From Chloroflexota bacterium (lineage in GTDB: Bacteria > Chloroflexota > Anaerolineae > J036 > Brachytrichaceae): a stretch of 35,031 nucleotides of DNA. How positions within the stretch are numbered: the first letter of the stretch is position 1; every line of letters starts with the position of its first letter. The position numbers and the translations under genes are program-made. This document shows positions 9,786 through 16,644 of this stretch, one piece after another. The stretch spans positions 1-35,031 of the forward strand of contig JAUQQA010000026.1 of the NCBI GenBank assembly GCA_030550095.1, in the 5' to 3' direction. The notes below the pieces were generated by a model. That model searched no databases. It saw only the letters and a program-made list of their open reading frames with translations, and was not told where the DNA came from.

Positions 9786-11009
9786 ATGACTGCCGACCTG
9801 CGCGAACGCCTTCGGCGTTTGGGCGTGCACAAGGGCATCGCCCATCTGAAGGCAACGCGCGTTGTGCAGCCGCCATCGCCTGCCGACGAACTTACGCCGC
9901 TGGAGACGCCCTTCGGTTTTGCCTATGTGCGACGCCAGAACTTCGCTTTCGATCAGCCGCACGGCGTGCATCGGCTTGGCGAGGCATTGCACCGTGCTGT
10001 GCCCGCGCCGATGTTGCCGAAGCAGGTCGAGCAGGCGCGTTTCCCCGCGCTCTCCCTGCGCGAAGCACTCTTCCTTGACATCGAGACCAGCGGCTTGAAC
10101 GGCGCAGGGGCGTTGGCGTTTTTGGTGGGCTTGGCGTATGTCGAGGGCGAGCATGCGGTCGTGGAGCAGCTCTTCTTGCGCAACCCCGTTGAGGAAGCGG
10201 CGCTGCTCTTTGTGCTCGAGCAACGGCTGAGCGCACATCCTGCGTTGCTCACCTTCAACGGCGTTGCCTTCGATGTGCCGCTGCTCCAGTCGCGGTTCTT
10301 GCAGGCGCGCCTGTCCACGACGCTCTCGGAGCGCGTGCACGTGGATCTGTTAACGCTCTCGAGGCGGTTGTGGCGCCGCGTGTTGGGGGAGTGTAGCCTC
10401 GGCGCGCTGGAATATCACGTGCTCGGGGTGCGCCGTACCCAGCAGGACGTGCACAGCAGCATCATCCCGCAGCTATACCGCGAGTTCTTGCTCTTCGGCA
10501 ATGGCGCGCTCAACGACGACATGCGCCGCGTGCTTTACCACAACGAGCAGGACGTGCTCTCGATGATCGTGCTCGCTGGGCGCATCGCGGAAGCGCTGCA
10601 TGCGCCCGAGGAAGCCATCGCTCATCTTGCCGTGGGGCAACACCACGAGCGGTGCGGCGAGCATGCGCGCGCCCAGCAGCACTACCACGTTGCCGCGCAG
10701 CGTGCTGAACACGCTGGCGTGAAAGCTGAGGCGTTGCGCCGCTTGGCGCGCCAACTCAAGCGGCGTGGCGAGCACGAGGCTGCAGCAGCTTACTGGCGCC
10801 AGCTTGCAGAGTTAGACGACCTCGAGGGGATCGTCGAGCTTGCGAAGTATCTCGAATGGCAGCGCGGGGAGTTGCACACCGCGCTGGAATGGGCACAGCG
10901 CGGCCTTTCGCTCGCCATCACGCGGTCGCAACGTGCCGCGTGGCGTCGGCGTGTGATGCGGTTGCGCCTCAAACTTGCTAGGCGTAAAGCGGGCCGGCAG
11001 GCGGCGTGA
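9786..11009 (+). CDS. YprB-type RNase H-fold exonuclease-like protein with helical repeat tail
   Basis: The protein has 407 residues. The RNase H-like 3'-5' exonuclease domain spans about residues 90-260. It carries the acidic motif FLDIETSGL (DxE), then LTFNGVAFDVPLLQSRF (N/D), RVHVDLLTLSRRL and YHNEQDVLSMIVLAGRI as the last catalytic aspartate region. This motif order fits the YprB family of predicted exonucleases. The C-terminal third (about 270-400) is Ala/Arg/Leu-rich and looks like TPR-type helical repeats. The gene follows the cobalamin-binding-family gene by 12 nt. Its last 32 bp overlap the convergent isopentenyl phosphate kinase gene. Substrate and biological role are unknown. Confidence 0.87.
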   Translation: MTADLRERLRRLGVHKGIAHLKATRVVQPPSPADELTPLETPFGFAYVRRQNFAFDQPHGVHRLGEALHRAVPAPMLPKQVEQARFPALSLREALFLDIETSGLNGAGALAFLVGLAYVEGEHAVVEQLFLRNPVEEAALLFVLEQRLSAHPALLTFNGVAFDVPLLQSRFLQARLSTTLSERVHVDLLTLSRRLWRRVLGECSLGALEYHVLGVRRTQQDVHSSIIPQLYREFLLFGNGALNDDMRRVLYHNEQDVLSMIVLAGRIAEALHAPEEAIAHLAVGQHHERCGEHARAQQHYHVAAQRAEHAGVKAEALRRLARQLKRRGEHEAAAAYWRQLAELDDLEGIVELAKYLEWQRGELHTALEWAQRGLSLAITRSQRAAWRRRVMRLRLKLARRKAGRQAA

Positions 11010-11817
11010 GGCGCGCGTCGTCTGTCGCGGCGATGAGCGTGCCCACTGGTTCGCCGCGCAACGCGCGCGCGATGGTGGGCGCGTTGCGCCCGCCGAAGAT
11101 GCGCACTGTGACCGTCGGGTGCGCTTGCACGAGATTGAGCATCGCGTGCACCTTCGCCGCCATTCCCCCTGTCACGTCTGCGCCGCGCGCATGACCAATG
11201 CCTTGCCGAACGGCGGACCAATCCGCTGGGGTGATGATCGACAGCACCTCGGGTTGATCAGGGGCGCGATACACGCCCTCGGTTTCGCCAGCCAACAACA
11301 CGCGCGCCACGGGCAAGTGCTCAACGAGATACGCGAACACCTCTTCGGTGGAGACGATGGTGCCGCCGCGCACCGTGTCGAAGGCGACGTCGCCCATCAC
11401 CACGGGGATCAAGCCGTGCGCGAGCGCCGCTTGGATTGGCTCAAGCGCGAGCGAGACCAAGCGACCGTCGTGGCAGCGCGCGCTCGCGGAAGGCGGAAAG
11501 GCGATCACCGGCAAGCCCGCCTTGTGCAATGCGTCCATCACCAAGCGGTTGAGCTGCGCGGCGATCACGCTCACTTCGGCGAAGCCGCGCCATTGTTCGG
11601 GCGTGTGCACGCCCGCGCGCGTGCCGTAGCGCTGTGCCGCAGCATGGCCAAAAGAACCGCTGCCGTGACCGATGATCAACGGCAGCGGTTGTGTGTTCCA
11701 AGCTTCGCTGATGGCAGATGCAATCGCCTGCAACAGCGCTTCTCTCGGCGTGTTCGCTTGCGTTTTCTCCGTAATGAGCGAACCGCCGAGCTTGAGCAAC
11801 GTGATCACACGTTCCAC
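10978..11817 (-). CDS. Isopentenyl phosphate kinase
   Basis: Starting at GTG 11817, 4 nt after the stop of the DUF35 gene, the protein has 279 residues. An in-frame ATG at 11901 would add 28 unlikely residues and overlap that gene. It is an amino-acid-kinase-fold protein: LLKLGGSLIT near the start binds ATP phosphates, and IIGHGSGSFGH (H51 to H58) is the diagnostic histidine-containing motif shared by isopentenyl phosphate kinases and FomA. The enzyme phosphorylates isopentenyl phosphate to isopentenyl diphosphate in the alternative mevalonate pathway, known in archaea and in Roseiflexus-type Chloroflexota. Being last in an operon with HMG-CoA synthase and thiolase supports this role over FomA. 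Confidence 0.92.
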   Translation of the reverse strand: MERVITLLKLGGSLITEKTQANTPREALLQAIASAISEAWNTQPLPLIIGHGSGSFGHAAAQRYGTRAGVHTPEQWRGFAEVSVIAAQLNRLVMDALHKAGLPVIAFPPSASARCHDGRLVSLALEPIQAALAHGLIPVVMGDVAFDTVRGGTIVSTEEVFAYLVEHLPVARVLLAGETEGVYRAPDQPEVLSIITPADWSAVRQGIGHARGADVTGGMAAKVHAMLNLVQAHPTVTVRIFGGRNAPTIARALRGEPVGTLIAATDDARLTPPAGPLYA

Positions 11818-11821
11818 AGCG

Positions 11822-12265
11822 CTATGCGGCGGCGGCTGCCTCTGCTGCGTGTTGTGGCTCAGGTGCAGGTTGGGTGAGGCGCGGGCGGAACTTGTAGCCA
11901 TACACGATCATCCCGCGCTCGCCGTCCTCGCGCAGCACGCGCGTCACCATCTCCACGGGCATGCCGATGTATACGTCCTTCTCGTCCACGTCTGTGAGCT
12001 GCGCTGTGACCAGCGGCCCCTCCTCGAGACGCACAAGCGCCACCGTGTAGGGCACGTACTTCTCAAAGCCCGCTGGGGCGCTGTGAATGGTGCTGAAGGA
12101 GTACACCTCGCCGCGCCCGCTGAAGACAAAGGGCGTTTTCGCCTCGCCTTCACAGGCGGGGCACACATCGCGCGGTGGGAAGATCTTGGTGCCGCAATGA
12201 GGGCAAACCTCACCCATGAGTTGATAGCGCTGATGGCGTGTTCTCCAGAATCGTGCTACTTCCAT
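11822..12265 (-). CDS. DUF35 zinc-ribbon/OB-fold protein (acyl-CoA complex scaffold)
   Basis: The protein has 147 residues. The N-terminal helix (RFWRTRHQRYQLMGEVC) is followed by a rubredoxin-like zinc ribbon CPHCGTK...CPACEGE (two CxxC pairs). The OB-fold part has GRGEVYSFSTIHSAPAGFE and VALVRLEEGPLVTAQL. This is the DUF35 family. In archaea the DUF35 partner holds acetoacetyl-CoA thiolase and HMG-CoA synthase together so that the acetoacetyl-CoA intermediate is channelled. Here the gene stands 43 nt after the thiolase and 4 nt before the kinase, with an AAAGG/GGAG-type ribosome site. The Ala-rich C-terminal tail is unremarkable. Confidence 0.93.
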   Translation of the reverse strand: MEVARFWRTRHQRYQLMGEVCPHCGTKIFPPRDVCPACEGEAKTPFVFSGRGEVYSFSTIHSAPAGFEKYVPYTVALVRLEEGPLVTAQLTDVDEKDVYIGMPVEMVTRVLREDGERGMIVYGYKFRPRLTQPAPEPQHAAEAAAAA

Positions 12266-12308
12266 ACCTTTCTTCTCCTCTCTTGCGCTTATCGCGAACC
12301 CGTTCGCG

Positions 12309-13463
12309 TTAGATGCGTTCCAAGATAGTGGTGACCACAGTTGCGCCGCTGCCGCCGATGTTTTGCGCCATGCCGATCGTGGCGTCGGGCACTTGGTTGG
12401 CGCCGGCTTCGCCGCGCAGTTGCTGCACCACTTCGACGATTTGATACAACCCAGTCGCGCCGACGGGATGCCCGCGCGCTTTCAACCCGCCCATTGTGGT
12501 GATTGGGATGCGCCCGCGCAGGCTGATTTCGTCCTCAAGGGCGAGCGCCACGCCGCGCCCGCGTCGTGCGAATCCAGCGGCCTCGAGCGAGAGCGCGCTC
12601 ATGATCGTGAACGCGTCGTGTAGCTCGAACAGGTCAATGTCCGAAGGGCCGAGGTTGGCAGCCGCGTAGGCTTTCTGCGTGCTGATCGCTGCGCCTTCGA
12701 GGTAGAGCGGGTCGCGGCGATCGTGCAGCGCTACCGTGTCGGTGGCGACGGCGATGGCGCGGATGCGCACGGGCTTGTCGGTGAACTCGCGGGCCATGGA
12801 CGTAGGCGCGAGGATCACGCATGCCGCGCCGTCGGCGATCGGTGACGAGTCGAGCAGGTTGATCGGGTCGGCGATGGGCTTAGCTTCGGCGAATTGCTCG
12901 GCGGTGATGGGGTAGGGGAACATTGCGTTCGGGTTGTTGGTGGCGTTGCGGTGCGCGTTGATGGCGAAGTTGGCAAAGTCCTCTTTCTTGTAGCCGTGTT
13001 CGTGCATGTAGCGGCGCATCAGCAGCGCGTTGATGCTGACGAAGCTCAAGCCGTGCAGCGCCTCATACTCCGCATCCGCTGCGGTGGCCAAGCCGCTGGT
13101 GGTGGTGCTGCTTGGCTGATCCGTCATCTTCTCCACGCCCACACACGCCACGATGTCGTGGATGCCGCCCGCGACGGCAATGTAACCGATGCGCAGCGCA
13201 GCGGCTGCGCTGCTGCATGCGGCTTCGATCTTCATCGCCTCAATGCCGCGCAGGCCGGCGAAGTCGGCGATGAGCGCGCCGAGGTGTTCTTGCCCCGTCA
13301 GCTCGCCGGAGAGCATGTTGCCGACGTAAAGCGCGTCCACGCGATCGAGCTGCGCGTCGCGCATGGCGGCGCTGAGCGCCTCAAACGCGAGCACGCGCAG
13401 GCTCTTGTCCCAATGTTCGCCCACTGGCGTTTGTCCAATCCCAATGATCGAAACGTCGCGCAT
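12309..13463 (-). CDS. Archaeal-type acetyl-CoA C-acetyltransferase (thiolase)
   Basis: The protein has 384 residues, the length of the SCP-x-like thiolase subgroup. The nucleophile is C83 in KIEAACSSAAAALR. The second-half motifs are FELHDAFTIM (catalytic His) and GGLKARGHPVGATGLYQI (active-site His loop), and the final stretch is QNIGGSGATVVTTIL. The typical thiolase C-terminal Cys motif (CxGGGxG) is replaced by NIGGSGA, as in this subgroup. The enzyme condenses two acetyl-CoA to acetoacetyl-CoA. It starts 3 nt after the HMG-CoA synthase stop and precedes the DUF35 gene, the same trio as in archaeal mevalonate operons. Confidence 0.93.
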   Translation of the reverse strand: MRDVSIIGIGQTPVGEHWDKSLRVLAFEALSAAMRDAQLDRVDALYVGNMLSGELTGQEHLGALIADFAGLRGIEAMKIEAACSSAAAALRIGYIAVAGGIHDIVACVGVEKMTDQPSSTTTSGLATAADAEYEALHGLSFVSINALLMRRYMHEHGYKKEDFANFAINAHRNATNNPNAMFPYPITAEQFAEAKPIADPINLLDSSPIADGAACVILAPTSMAREFTDKPVRIRAIAVATDTVALHDRRDPLYLEGAAISTQKAYAAANLGPSDIDLFELHDAFTIMSALSLEAAGFARRGRGVALALEDEISLRGRIPITTMGGLKARGHPVGATGLYQIVEVVQQLRGEAGANQVPDATIGMAQNIGGSGATVVTTILERI

Positions 13464-13466
13464 GGC

Positions 13467-14531
13467 TCAGTGCATCACGTAATTGCCCTTTAGACGGCTG
13501 TACTGCGCGTAGTTGACCGGCACGCGGCGCTGGATGTACGCGCGCGTGGTCAACGCGCCGCTTTGTGGCGCTGAGCGGCGCACGCGCAAGCAGAACGCAT
13601 CGCTTCCTGCGCCGCTGCCAAATGATGCAAGCAGGATGCGCTGCCCAGGTTGCGAAATGTCCAACACTGCCGTCAAGCCGAGCAGCGCCGATCCCGCGTA
13701 TGCGTTGCCGATCTCGTTCACCAGCAAACCGGGCTGAATCTGCGCGCGCGTGAAGCCCAGGTCGGCGCCTACCTTGAGCGGAAACTTCACGTTGGGTTGG
13801 TGGAACACCGCGAAGGCAAAATCCTGCGGCGTCAGCCCCATCTCGCGCATGAGCGTTTGTGCGGCGCTTGCGATGTGGTGGAAATAGGCTGGCTCGCCCG
13901 TGAAGCGCCCAGCGTGCTCTGGAAAGCGTTCGTGCGGGCGGCGCCAGAAGTCCGGCGTATCGGTGACGTACGAGACCGAACCTTCGATCTCCACAAGTGC
14001 TTCTTCAGCAGGTCCGAGGATGAAGGCGGCGGCACCTGCGCCTGCGGTGTACTCCAGCGCGTCACCTGGGCGCCCTTGCGCTGAGTCCGCGCCGATCACG
14101 AGGGCGAACGACGTCATGCCGCTGCCCACAAAACCAATAGCGGCTTGCATTGCTTCGGTGCCCGCTTTGCAGGCAAATTGCCAATCTGCGGCTTGGGTGT
14201 AGGGCGTTGCGCCGAGCGCCTCAGCGACGATAGTGCCGGTGGGCTTCACGGCGTAGGGGTGCGACTCGCTGCCTACCCATACGGCGCCTAACCGCTGCGG
14301 CGTGAACGACGCGCATACTTGCTCGGCGCGGCGCACGGCATTGCGCGCAGCCTCAATGCTCATCGTCGCCACGTCTTCGTCTAAGCCAGGCACCGCCTTC
14401 TCACGCACAGGCGAGACTGTGTTGCCGCCTGTCCAAATCTCCGAGACCTCTTGCGTGATCAGTCGGTACCGTGGGACATAAGCTCCATACCCCACGATCC
14501 CGACTGGACGCTCCGACTTCATCAATGCCAT
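13467..14531 (-). CDS. Hydroxymethylglutaryl-CoA synthase (archaeal type)
   Basis: Taking ATG 14531, which has GGGAAA just upstream, the protein has 354 residues, the archaeal/bacterial HMG-CoA synthase size. The frame is open upstream to 14735, but that part does not resemble the family. The core begins PVGIVGYGAYVPRYRL. The catalytic triad is visible: E89 in VGSESHPYAVKP, the nucleophile C121 in FACKAGTEAMQAA and H244 in AVFHQPNVKFP. It condenses acetyl-CoA with acetoacetyl-CoA to give HMG-CoA, the first committed mevalonate metabolite. It is first of four genes (synthase, thiolase, DUF35, isopentenyl phosphate kinase). A long inverted repeat lies upstream. Confidence 0.94.
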   Translation of the reverse strand: MALMKSERPVGIVGYGAYVPRYRLITQEVSEIWTGGNTVSPVREKAVPGLDEDVATMSIEAARNAVRRAEQVCASFTPQRLGAVWVGSESHPYAVKPTGTIVAEALGATPYTQAADWQFACKAGTEAMQAAIGFVGSGMTSFALVIGADSAQGRPGDALEYTAGAGAAAFILGPAEEALVEIEGSVSYVTDTPDFWRRPHERFPEHAGRFTGEPAYFHHIASAAQTLMREMGLTPQDFAFAVFHQPNVKFPLKVGADLGFTRAQIQPGLLVNEIGNAYAGSALLGLTAVLDISQPGQRILLASFGSGAGSDAFCLRVRRSAPQSGALTTRAYIQRRVPVNYAQYSRLKGNYVMH

Positions 14532-14594
14532 AACTTTTCCCAAAGATTTCCCAAAACTGCTTGTGATATTCTTGTGTTTTGCAAGTTGCGTGCT

Positions 14595-14615
14595 GAGCGC
14601 AGCGCACTTGCGCTC
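14595..14615. repeat. Small perfect hairpin in the HMG-CoA synthase/rpiB intergenic region
   Basis: GAGCGCA at 14595-14601 and TGCGCTC at 14609-14615 are perfect reverse complements around a 7-nt loop. It lies 64-84 nt upstream of the HMG-CoA synthase start. No U-tract follows on either strand, so it is not an obvious terminator. Confidence 0.5.
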
Positions 14616-14638
14616 TGCCTCGCATGGTAGGCGGGGCG

Positions 14639-14697
14639 CACTCTCAAAATCCGCAAAGCTACGCTGAGGCGCAATAAGCGGATAGGTTTTGAGAGTG
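14639..14697. repeat. Long inverted repeat between divergent HMG-CoA synthase operon and rpiB
   Basis: The arm 14639-14654 and the reverse complement of 14678-14697 share an 11-nt block (CACTCTCAAAA) and a 5-nt block (TCCGC). A 4-nt insertion in the right arm separates the blocks. The spacer is 23 nt. It sits in the 228-bp divergent intergenic region, about 110-165 nt upstream of the HMG-CoA synthase start and 63-121 nt upstream of rpiB. It could be an operator pair or a structured leader. There is no adjoining T-tract. Confidence 0.65.
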
Positions 14698-14759
14698 AAG
14701 GTAAGCTCAACGTGAAACACGGGTGAGCAGACCAAAAGTTGAATCGTTGGAGGAAGACG

Positions 14760-15227
14760 ATGCGCATCGCATTGAGCAGTGACGAGCGCACCGAGCTGAC
14801 GGATTTCCTAGTCCGCGAGTTGGAAGCGCGCGGGCACACGTTGCTCCGATTTGGCGCAATTGCGGAGGGCGACCCTGAAGTGGATTGGCCCCTGGCGAGC
14901 AGCAAAGCAGCGCGTGCTGTCGCGCGCGGCGAAGCCGACGAGGGGATCGTGTGCTGCTGGACGGGCACAGGGGCGTCCATCGCGGCGAACAAAGTGCGCG
15001 GCATTCGCGCGGCGTTGTGCCACGATGCCGAAACCGCGCGTGGGGCGCGCATTTGGAATCACGCTAATGTGCTGGCGCTCAGCTTGCGCGCAACCTCCAT
15101 CCCCGTGGCAAAAGAGATCCTCGACGCTTGGTTCAGCACACCATACTCTACAGATGACTGGAATCAGCAGCAGATCGCGCGCGTGAGGGAATTAGAGGCG
15201 CAAGAAGCAAGCACGACTGGCAGCTAA
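14760..15227 (+). CDS. RpiB/LacAB-family sugar-phosphate isomerase
   Basis: The protein has 155 residues from ATG 14760, chosen because GGAGG lies 7 nt upstream. The open frame extends 7 codons further. The start MRIALSSDERTELTDFLV, the motif GIVCCWTGTGASIAANKVRG and AALCHDAETARGARIWNHANVLALS fit the RpiB/LacAB fold. The anion-hole region TGTGASIAANK and the conserved NHANVL stretch are intact. The usual ICGTG motif reads CCWTGTG, a subfamily variant. The usual SDHAG substrate motif near the N-terminus reads SSDER, so the substrate may differ from ribose-5-phosphate. The last 4 bp overlap the convergent phosphatase gene. Confidence 0.88.
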   Translation: MRIALSSDERTELTDFLVRELEARGHTLLRFGAIAEGDPEVDWPLASSKAARAVARGEADEGIVCCWTGTGASIAANKVRGIRAALCHDAETARGARIWNHANVLALSLRATSIPVAKEILDAWFSTPYSTDDWNQQQIARVRELEAQEASTTGS

Positions 15228-15721
15228 GGCGTGAATCCTTGCTTTGGGGTGTTGAACCACACAAGCCGCGGGCGTTGCTTGATCGCCTCTGCCCATGTCT
15301 TCGCCGTAAAGGCAAACTCGGCAATGGCGGCGGTGGGCATGTGCTCGATTTTGTCCGTCCAGCGCTGCGCGAGTTCGGTCAGCTCAGGATTGTGCCCCAC
15401 GAGCATCACCACGCGCAGCGCAGCATCAAGCTCGCCGAGCACGCTGAGCAAGCGGTCTGGGTCTGCCTCGTAGATGCGCGCGTCCACGCGGATGTTCGCC
15501 TCAGGGTAACCCAGTTGCTCAGCGATCAGGCGTGCGGTAGTGAGCGCGCGCACAGCGGGGCTGGAGAGGATGAGATCGGGACGAATGCCGCGCAACGCGA
15601 GCCGGCGCCCCATCTCCGGTGCGTTGCGCAAGCCACGCTCGTTGAGCGGACGCTCGATGTCGGCGAGCTCTGGGTAATCCCAGCTCGACTTCGCGTGTCG
15701 CACCAGCAGCAGCGTCTTCAT
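15224..15721 (-). CDS. SixA-like histidine phosphatase
   Basis: The protein has 165 residues from ATG 15721. The frame is open upstream, but MKTLLLVRHAKSSWDYPE is the canonical start. The histidine-phosphatase motif is RHAKSSW, with the phospho-accepting His, and the second histidine is in VMLVGHNPELTEL. Length and the ADIERPLNERGLRNAPEMG segment match the SixA subgroup, which removes phosphate from phosphohistidine or small metabolites. The natural substrate is unknown. A TATTCT box lies 13 nt upstream of the ATG, with no ribosome site in between. Confidence 0.92.
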   Translation of the reverse strand: MKTLLLVRHAKSSWDYPELADIERPLNERGLRNAPEMGRRLALRGIRPDLILSSPAVRALTTARLIAEQLGYPEANIRVDARIYEADPDRLLSVLGELDAALRVVMLVGHNPELTELAQRWTDKIEHMPTAAIAEFAFTAKTWAEAIKQRPRLVWFNTPKQGFTP

Positions 15722-15734
15722 TGCCGCGCACTTA

Positions 15735-15740
15735 AGAATA
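15735..15740 (-). promoter_or_regulatory. Putative -10 box (TATTCT) for the SixA-like gene
   Basis: On the minus strand TATTCT ends 13 nt before the ATG at 15721. No Shine-Dalgarno is visible, so a near-leaderless transcript is likely. No matching -35 is obvious. Confidence 0.45.
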
Positions 15741-15790
15741 GCGCAAAACCAACCGAGGGGCAATCACGCGCGCAGGCTTTGTCGCGTTGC

Positions 15791-15796
15791 TAGAAT
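15791..15796 (+). promoter_or_regulatory. Putative extended -10 (TGCTAGAAT) for the FHA-winged-helix gene
   Basis: TAGAAT preceded by TGC forms an extended -10 motif. It ends 14 nt before the ATG at 15811, with no ribosome-binding site between. No -35 element is visible at the usual distance. Confidence 0.5.
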
Positions 15797-15810
15797 ACAG
15801 TTAACAAGCC

Positions 15811-16479
15811 ATGGCTGCGGTGGAGATGCTCGTGGTGAAGAGCGGGCAGCTAGCGGGGCAGCGCTGGGTGTTGGAGGGAGAGCGTTGGGCGATCGGGCGC
15901 GATCCGAGCTACTGCGCGATCGTGCTGCCAGAGCCTGAGATCTCGCGCCGGCACGTCGAGATCGTGCGCGCCGAAGACGGCAGCCTCTGGGTAAGTGACC
16001 TGGGTAGCCGCAATGGCACATGGCTGAACGGGCGGCCGCTCTCGCAAACGCGCCAACCGTTGCGGCCTGGCGATGAGCTGCTGCTTGCGGGCAAAGTGGC
16101 GCTGGTGCTCATGACGGCGGACGAGACTGCAAGCTTGCAACGCCCAAACGCGCCGCCATCACCGCTCGGCCTGGTGATCGAGCACGCGCGCCGCAGCGTG
16201 TGGATCAACGGCAAGGAGCTCCATCCCCCGCTCTCTGTTCAGCAATACCAAGTGTTGCAATTGCTGGTCTCGCGCAACGGCAGCGTCGTCTCGCGCGATG
16301 AGCTGCTCGACGAGATGGATCGCTTGTCAGAGCACTCGCCTGAGGACGTGCATTCACTGCAAGCGCTCAACGCGCTGATTCATCGCCTGCGCGAGCGCCT
16401 TGCTGAGCTTGACCCCGACCATGACTACATCGTCACGGTGCGCGGGCATGGCTTCCGGTTTGTGAATCGAAGCCTGTAG
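15811..16479 (+). CDS. FHA domain fused to OmpR-type winged-helix DNA-binding domain
   Basis: The protein has 222 residues. The FHA domain (about 6-100) has the phosphothreonine-binding signature residues GR (29-30), SRRH (45-48) and SRNGTWLNG (66-74). The C-terminal domain (about 120-222) is a transcriptional-regulatory winged helix: the segment HPPLSVQQYQVLQLLVSRNG, then VVSRDELLDEM, the recognition-helix region VHSLQALNALIHRLRERL, and the wing ending VRGHGFRFVNRSL. FHA domains bind phosphothreonine, so this looks like a one-protein regulator linking Ser/Thr kinase signalling to transcription. No receiver domain or kinase gene is adjacent. DNA target unknown. Confidence 0.92.
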   Translation: MAAVEMLVVKSGQLAGQRWVLEGERWAIGRDPSYCAIVLPEPEISRRHVEIVRAEDGSLWVSDLGSRNGTWLNGRPLSQTRQPLRPGDELLLAGKVALVLMTADETASLQRPNAPPSPLGLVIEHARRSVWINGKELHPPLSVQQYQVLQLLVSRNGSVVSRDELLDEMDRLSEHSPEDVHSLQALNALIHRLRERLAELDPDHDYIVTVRGHGFRFVNRSL

Positions 16480-16506
16480 CGGGATGCTATCTGGAGCGCG
16501 GTACGC

Positions 16507-16512
16507 TAGAAT
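16507..16512 (+). promoter_or_regulatory. Putative -10 box (TAGAAT) upstream of the Fe-S carrier gene
   Basis: TAGAAT ends 12 nt before an ATG at 16525 that opens a 39-codon cysteine-rich frame. It is about 90 nt before the start of the A-type carrier. The spacing to 16525 matches the near-leaderless pattern seen at other genes here. Confidence 0.45.
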
Positions 16513-16524
16513 CGGCAAATAACC

Positions 16525-16644
16525 ATGCGGCTCATCGTCGCTTGCATCAAAGGCTGCTGTGTCGCATGTCAAACGCGAGGAGAGAAGAGAGGAGTGTGTG
16601 GTGATGGCAACAGCAAATGTGTTCACGAACTCGACCACGACTGA
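16525..16644 (+). CDS. Putative cysteine-rich upstream ORF (39 aa)
   Basis: ATG 16525 to TGA 16644 encodes 39 residues with six cysteines. Four of them lie in the first fifteen residues (CIKGCCVAC, residues 7-15). It starts 12 nt after a TAGAAT box, like real gene starts in this window. It overlaps the first 41 bp of the A-type Fe-S carrier gene in another frame, covering that gene's ribosome site. This layout could let translation of the small frame control the carrier by cysteine supply. No homologue is recognised, and it may be a chance frame. Confidence 0.35.
   Translation: MRLIVACIKGCCVACQTRGEKRGVCGDGNSKCVHELDHD

Noticed and set aside
11818-11901. Longer isopentenyl phosphate kinase from ATG 11901
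   Set aside because: It would overlap the DUF35 gene by 80 bp and add a Pro/Gln/Ser-rich tail. GTG 11817 sits just after the upstream stop and directly before the kinase core.
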